The position numbers and the translations under genes are program-made. Source: Flammeovirgaceae bacterium (lineage in GTDB: Bacteria; Bacteroidota; Bacteroidia; Cytophagales; Cyclobacteriaceae). From it: 64,000 nt of DNA. The notes below the pieces were generated by a model. It saw only the letters and a program-made list of their open reading frames with translations. It searched no databases and was not told the origin of the DNA. This document shows, in pieces, positions 60,309-64,000 of this stretch. Position 1 is the stretch's first letter, and the number at the start of each line of letters is the position of its first letter. The stretch lies in NCBI GenBank assembly GCA_016712035.1, contig JADJRT010000015.1, positions 42,142 through 106,141 on the forward strand, given 5' to 3'.

Positions 60309-60377
60309 TTGTTCGTTGATGGTTCTTGGCTGTTAGTTCCTATTCGAAAAACCATCAACTTAGACTAACGATCAACC
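60308..60377. repeat. Heptad array E, symmetric inverted type
   Basis: Ten units in phase: GTTGTTC, GTTGATG, GTTCTTG, GCTGTTA, GTTCCTA, TTCGAAA, AACCATC, AACTTAG, ACTAACG, ATCAACC. The left half favours GTT at positions 1-3 and the right half its complement AAC. GTTGATGGTT (60315-60324) and AACCATCAAC (60350-60359) are perfect inverted repeats. It fills the whole gap between the S9 peptidase and the sirtuin. Confidence 0.75.
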
Positions 60378-60383
60378 AACAGT

Positions 60384-61065
60384 ATGAAGAAACTAGTCGT
60401 ACTTACCGGAGCGGGTGTTAGTGCCGAGAGTGGCATCGCTACCTTTCGGGATGCAGGTGGACTGTGGGAAGGCTACCGCGTGGAAGATGTAGCTACTCCG
60501 GAGGCCTGGCAAAGAGATCCTGCATTGGTGCTTGACTTTTATAATCAAAGAAGAAAGAAAGCGCTTGAAGTATTGCCCAATCGAGGTCATGAAATTCTTG
60601 CAGAACTTGAACAACAATTTGAGGTTACTATCATCACACAAAATGTAGATAACCTGCATGAACGGGCGGGCTCTTCGCATGTTATTCATTTGCATGGGAG
60701 TTTGTTTGAATCGCGAAGTTCGCTTAATCCAAAGTTGATTTATCCGATCTTAGGCTGGCAATTGAATATGGGAGATAAATGCGAACGAGGCTCGCAACTG
60801 AGACCCTAATATCGTGTGGTTTGGGGAAGCAGTTCCGATGATGGAGGTTGCGGCTGAGATTGCGTCAACGGCAGAAATATTTTTAGTGGTGGGTACATCA
60901 ATGGTAGTATATCCGGCCGCCAGTCTTATAGACTATGTGGCCGATCCTGTAAAGAAGTATGTGGTGGATCCCAAACGACCTGCTGTGGTTCATATTCCTA
61001 ATCTGGAGTTTATTGAAGAGAAAGCAAGTATCGGTATGGAGAAGGTTAAGCATATTTTATTGTAG
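60384..61065 (+). CDS. cobB: NAD-dependent protein deacylase, sirtuin (one frameshift)
   Basis: About 226 residues. NAD-binding LTGAGVSAESGIATFRDAGG at the N-terminus, ITQNVDNLHERAGS, the catalytic His in HLHGSLF, and VVGTSMVVYPAASL. An extra C at 60804-60806 breaks the frame before NIVWFGEAVP. The zinc-binding Cys residues usual around HLHG are mostly absent (RSSLNPKLIYPILGWQ), although one Cys remains, so zinc binding is doubtful. It probably removes acyl groups from lysines. Confidence 0.9.
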
Positions 61066-61136
61066 TTATTTGAGCCTACCAGTTAATCAAATCATTTTAT
61101 TAATTTCATGACTGTATTAGACAAATTGATTCTATG

Positions 61137-62200
61137 ATGCAGCGAAGAACCTTTATAAAAAAAAGTGGTGTGGCTATAGCCGGATTAGTAACGATCCCCA
61201 GTTTTTCATTTTCGCTAGATGCTCCTTCCGGTTTAGTCTTTGATGCCATGGGCGAAATCAGGACGATCTACACGATGGACCTGGTCGATCAGATTTTAGC
61301 GAGTGGAACCCGGGCTATTGCCATTACACTTACCGATCCCAAACATGACGGCCATCCATCCTTTGATCTATTGTTAAAGGATTTGGCAGACTATGATAAA
61401 TATTTTTATGATCATCCGCCTCATTTTATAAAGGCAACGCGATTAAGTGACATCGATCGGGCCGTTAAGGCAAGGAAAGAAACTGGCTGTATTCTACCTG
61501 ATCACAAAGTTCTGAACCAATCGAAAAGGATCTTAGTAGAGTAGATACGCTTTACAATCTGGGCCTTCGCAGCGTTCAACTAACATACAATACGCGCAAT
61601 TATGTGGGTGATGGTTGTTACGAGCGCACTGATGCCGGAATTTCAAATTTTGGAATAGAGCTAATAGATCGGTTGAATTCAAAGAACATGTTAATCGATT
61701 TGTCGCATGCGGGCATGAAGACGATGAAGGAGTCCATTGAGGCTTCCAAAAAACCGATTATTATTTCTCACTCTACTTGCAGAGCTTTGTATCAGCACCC
61801 ACGCAATACTACGGATGAGAACCTGAAATTGCTGGCCAATCGAGGCGGAGTTATGGGTATGTGCCAGATGCGAACATTTATGACGAAGGAAAGACAAATA
61901 ATCTGGAAGTTTTTTTGATCATCGATCATGCGGTTAAGATTGCTGGCATTGACCGTGGCGATAGGCAGCGATCGCGATCAATCGGTGTGATCCCAGACAC
62001 AGAGGAAGAAATAAAATTTTACTGGCGGAAGAAGGGCGCAATTCAAACCAGCCGATTGGCCTTGTATCTTGAAAATTAATGGGCCGCGAAGGATGGATGT
62101 GATTCGTGAAAATCTTATTAAACGCAAGTACACCCAGAGCCAGATCGATAAAATTATGGGTGCCAATCTGTATCGGTTATATAACGAGGTAATCGGATAA
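61137..62200 (+). CDS. M19-like (membrane dipeptidase family) exported protein, heavily frame-broken
   Basis: A Tat-like signal (QRRTFIKKSGVAIAGLVTI) then a domain resembling M19 dipeptidases: LIDLSHAGMKTM, PIIISHSTCRAL and RGGVMGMCQMRTF. The end, recoverable in another frame, is KYTQSQIDKIMGANLYRLY before a stop at 62200. At least five or six one-base shifts occur, near 61481, 61505, 61890, 61965, 62010 and 62075. The N-terminal metal motif HxD of active dipeptidases is replaced by FDAMGEIRT, so catalysis may differ or be absent. Whether the gene is intact in nature cannot be decided here. Confidence 0.7.
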
Positions 62201-62224
62201 TTTGAATGTAAAATTAGTAATGAG

Positions 62225-62986
62225 ATGAAAACTGCTAAAGACACCCGCATTGCCGTTTTGATTGATGCTGATAACATTCCGTACAGTAAGATTAAAGTGA
62301 TGATGGAAGAGATTGCCAAATATGGCACACCTACTTTTAAGAGAATATATGGCGACTGGACAAAGCCAAACCTTATTGGTTGGAAGAATGTGTTATTGGA
62401 AAATGCCATCACGCCCATTCAACAGTACGGGTATACCACCGGAAAGAATGCAACCGATTCAGCGATGATCATCGATGCCATGGATATTTTATATAGTGAA
62501 AAGGTAGATGGTTTTTGTCTGGTCTCCAGTGATAGTGATTTCACAAAATTGGCTACCCGCTTACGCGAAGCCGGGATGAATGTAATAGGACTGGGAGAAC
62601 GGAAAACTCCCAATCCTTTTATTGTAGCCTGTGATAAATTTATCTATCTGGAAATTTTAGGTGGTGGTGATGACGTAAGTAATGAGGCAGAATCCGCAAA
62701 AGGTAAAAAGAAAGAAAAGACGGGTGCGAATGAAACCTTGCGAAAGATTGATAATAGAACATTGAATTTACTATCAACTACCATTACCGATTTGGCCGAT
62801 GATACAGGTTGGGCTTTCTTGGGTGAAGTGGGAAATCTCATTCTTAAAAAGCAGCCCGATTTCGATCCCAGAAATTATGGCTTTGGAAAGCTCGCACAGT
62901 TAATAAAGAGTATTGGTAAGTATGAAGTGGATGAGCGTGAAACAGAGAAGAAGAATATTAAGTTGGTTTATGTAAGGGTGCGGTAA
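62225..62986 (+). CDS. NYN-domain nuclease with OST-HTH/LOTUS domain
   Basis: A 253-residue protein. The N-terminal NYN (PIN-like) domain has acidic residues in AVLIDADNIPYSKI, KNATDSAMIIDAMDIL and LVSSDSDFTKLATRL, fitting a metal-dependent RNase. A charged linker (about residues 155-175) leads to a C-terminal OST-HTH-like domain around WAFLGEVGNLILKKQPDFD, a fold that binds RNA. RNA cleavage or turnover is inferred. The frame is intact, unlike both neighbours. Confidence 0.85.
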   Translation: MKTAKDTRIAVLIDADNIPYSKIKVMMEEIAKYGTPTFKRIYGDWTKPNLIGWKNVLLENAITPIQQYGYTTGKNATDSAMIIDAMDILYSEKVDGFCLVSSDSDFTKLATRLREAGMNVIGLGERKTPNPFIVACDKFIYLEILGGGDDVSNEAESAKGKKKEKTGANETLRKIDNRTLNLLSTTITDLADDTGWAFLGEVGNLILKKQPDFDPRNYGFGKLAQLIKSIGKYEVDERETEKKNIKLVYVRVR

Positions 62987-63014
62987 CATCTTTGAATAGT
63001 TTCAAACAATAAAC

Positions 63015-64000
63015 ATGAAAGCCTTACTATTTATTAAATGGAATTGTGCTTTCATATTGATGCTGATTCTTAGTGCTTGTGCGAGCGATCCCAAGTATCA
63101 ACCTATTGACGAAGACTTTTGTGCTAAAATTCATCCTACGCAATTCACTCCATTATCCAAACAGTTGGAGCCATTTCATGAGCAGCTTTTGAAGCAAACA
63201 GGTGTAGTTGCTTTAGAGGAAGGCGATGTTTCCATGATTGCCAGAGCCTGGTTAACGGAGTCGGCCGAATCCACAATTGATATTCAATATTTTATTTTTT
63301 CGGCCGATAATATCGGATTGATTGCTGTTGATTATTTGTTGCGCGCGGCTGATCGCGGGGTGAAGGTTCGCATTCTTGTTGATGATATTATGGTAGAAGC
63401 AGATGCCGATGATTTAATCGCGCTGGACAGACATCCTAATATGGAGATCAAGATTTATAACCCCACGGCCAACATCGGAAAAAAGCTTCCGGCAAAGCTG
63501 TACAAACTAACAACTGACTTTGGAGAGTTTAACCAGCGAATGCACAATAAAACATTTATAGTAGATGGTCAAGTAGCCATTACCGGTGGTCGCAATATGG
63601 CCGATGAATATTTTGACTACGATCATGAATACAATTTTCGCGACAGAGATGTTTTGTTGATAGGTCAGGTAACCCACACGATGCAAGCTTCCTTTGAACA
63701 ATTCTGGACGAGTACGTTAAGTGTACCCGTTACGGAATTAGTCGATGTTCCCGAGGCTGAGTAAATCACCGGAAATGTGAAGTAGCTGAGTATCTGCGCC
63801 AGTATGCCTGGATAACCCACAAATTTTTGGCCGCAGATTAGAGGAGTACTTCTGTACCGTTGCCTACGAACGGATCCGACAATCAAGGTAGTTTAATCTG
63901 GACAGATAGTATATTTTTGATTCAGGATGTGCCCGGTAAGAATACCGGGTAATCAAGGGCTGGCGGGTAGCGGAATAATTACTGACTCGTTAATTAGTCT
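63015..64000 (+). CDS. Phospholipase D-family lipoprotein, 3' incomplete and frame-broken
   Basis: Begins with a lipoprotein signal (lipobox LSAC, Cys at residue 22). The first PLD half has a SAESTIDIQYFIF strand and the HKD motif HNKTFIVDGQVAITGGRNMAD. Cardiolipin-synthase-like or nuclease activity is possible. The frame stops at 63764, but related coding continues in other frames to about 63880, for example EVAEYLRQYAW and GRRLEEYFCTVAYERI, so several base errors lie beyond 63760. The second HKD half is not seen and should lie past the window edge. Confidence 0.75.

Noticed and set aside
509..60806. Programmed ribosomal frameshifting at A-runs
   Set aside because: The shifts hit many unrelated core genes, occur in both directions and in G, C and T runs too, and have no common slippery heptamer or downstream structure. 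Sequencing error is simpler.

Overview
The window reads as a chromosomal segment of a Bacteroidota bacterium, most likely order Cytophagales. This is inferred from the cluster ftsX - DUF3098 gene - uppP - truB - ribF, ThrA as a fused aspartokinase/homoserine dehydrogenase, SufB/C/D/S/E with a DUF59 protein, Tat-exported Gfo/Idh/MocA paralogs with a GMC oxidoreductase, promoters of the TAnnTTTG type, and few Shine-Dalgarno sites. GC is moderate (about 40 percent by eye). No prophage, insertion sequence, CRISPR array or rRNA gene was seen.

Layout. 1-4.3 kb, minus strand: CoA-transferase, riboflavin kinase/FAD synthetase, TruB, UppP, a DUF3098 protein and FtsX. 4.4-9.8 kb, minus: a sigma/anti-sigma-like pair, a DUF2147 protein, a membrane pyrophosphatase, a possible DNA polymerase III psi-like protein and a thioesterase. 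9.8-14.7 kb, plus: thrABC behind a Thr/Ile-rich leader peptide. 14.7-24 kb, minus: pcm, an exported three-gene set (discoidin-like lipoprotein, outer-membrane barrel, TPR-CHAT protease), an M23 peptidase, mogA, trhO, a Cys-rich TPR protein and an internally deleted ACMSD. 24-38 kb: a CocE/NonD hydrolase, a sugar-oxidation locus (GMC dehydrogenase, gluconate-dehydrogenase subunit 3 type protein, two Gfo/Idh/MocA proteins), yidD, a beta-propeller protein, SSS and OPT transporters and a tandem pair of small paralogs. 38.6-44.6 kb, minus: the SUF operon with a bacilliredoxin. 44.7-55.5 kb: an Lrp regulator, a tRNA-like RNA with its own terminator, fadD, a glycosyltransferase, a second propeller protein, NSS and AGCS transporters, an agmatinase-family enzyme and SixA. 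55.7-64 kb, plus: topA, an S9 peptidase, a sirtuin, an M19-like protein, a NYN/OST-HTH protein and a PLD-family lipoprotein running off the edge.

Two features shape the reading. First, more than twenty otherwise well-conserved genes carry one-base shifts, mostly a lost or gained base in a homopolymer. The repaired gene lengths come out as whole codons, so I treat these as sequencing or assembly errors and give full gene spans. Second, five intergenic gaps between co-directional genes are filled with degenerate 7-base periodic arrays, some folded as inverted repeats. I do not know a described element that explains them. They and the thr leader are the most interesting non-coding signals here.
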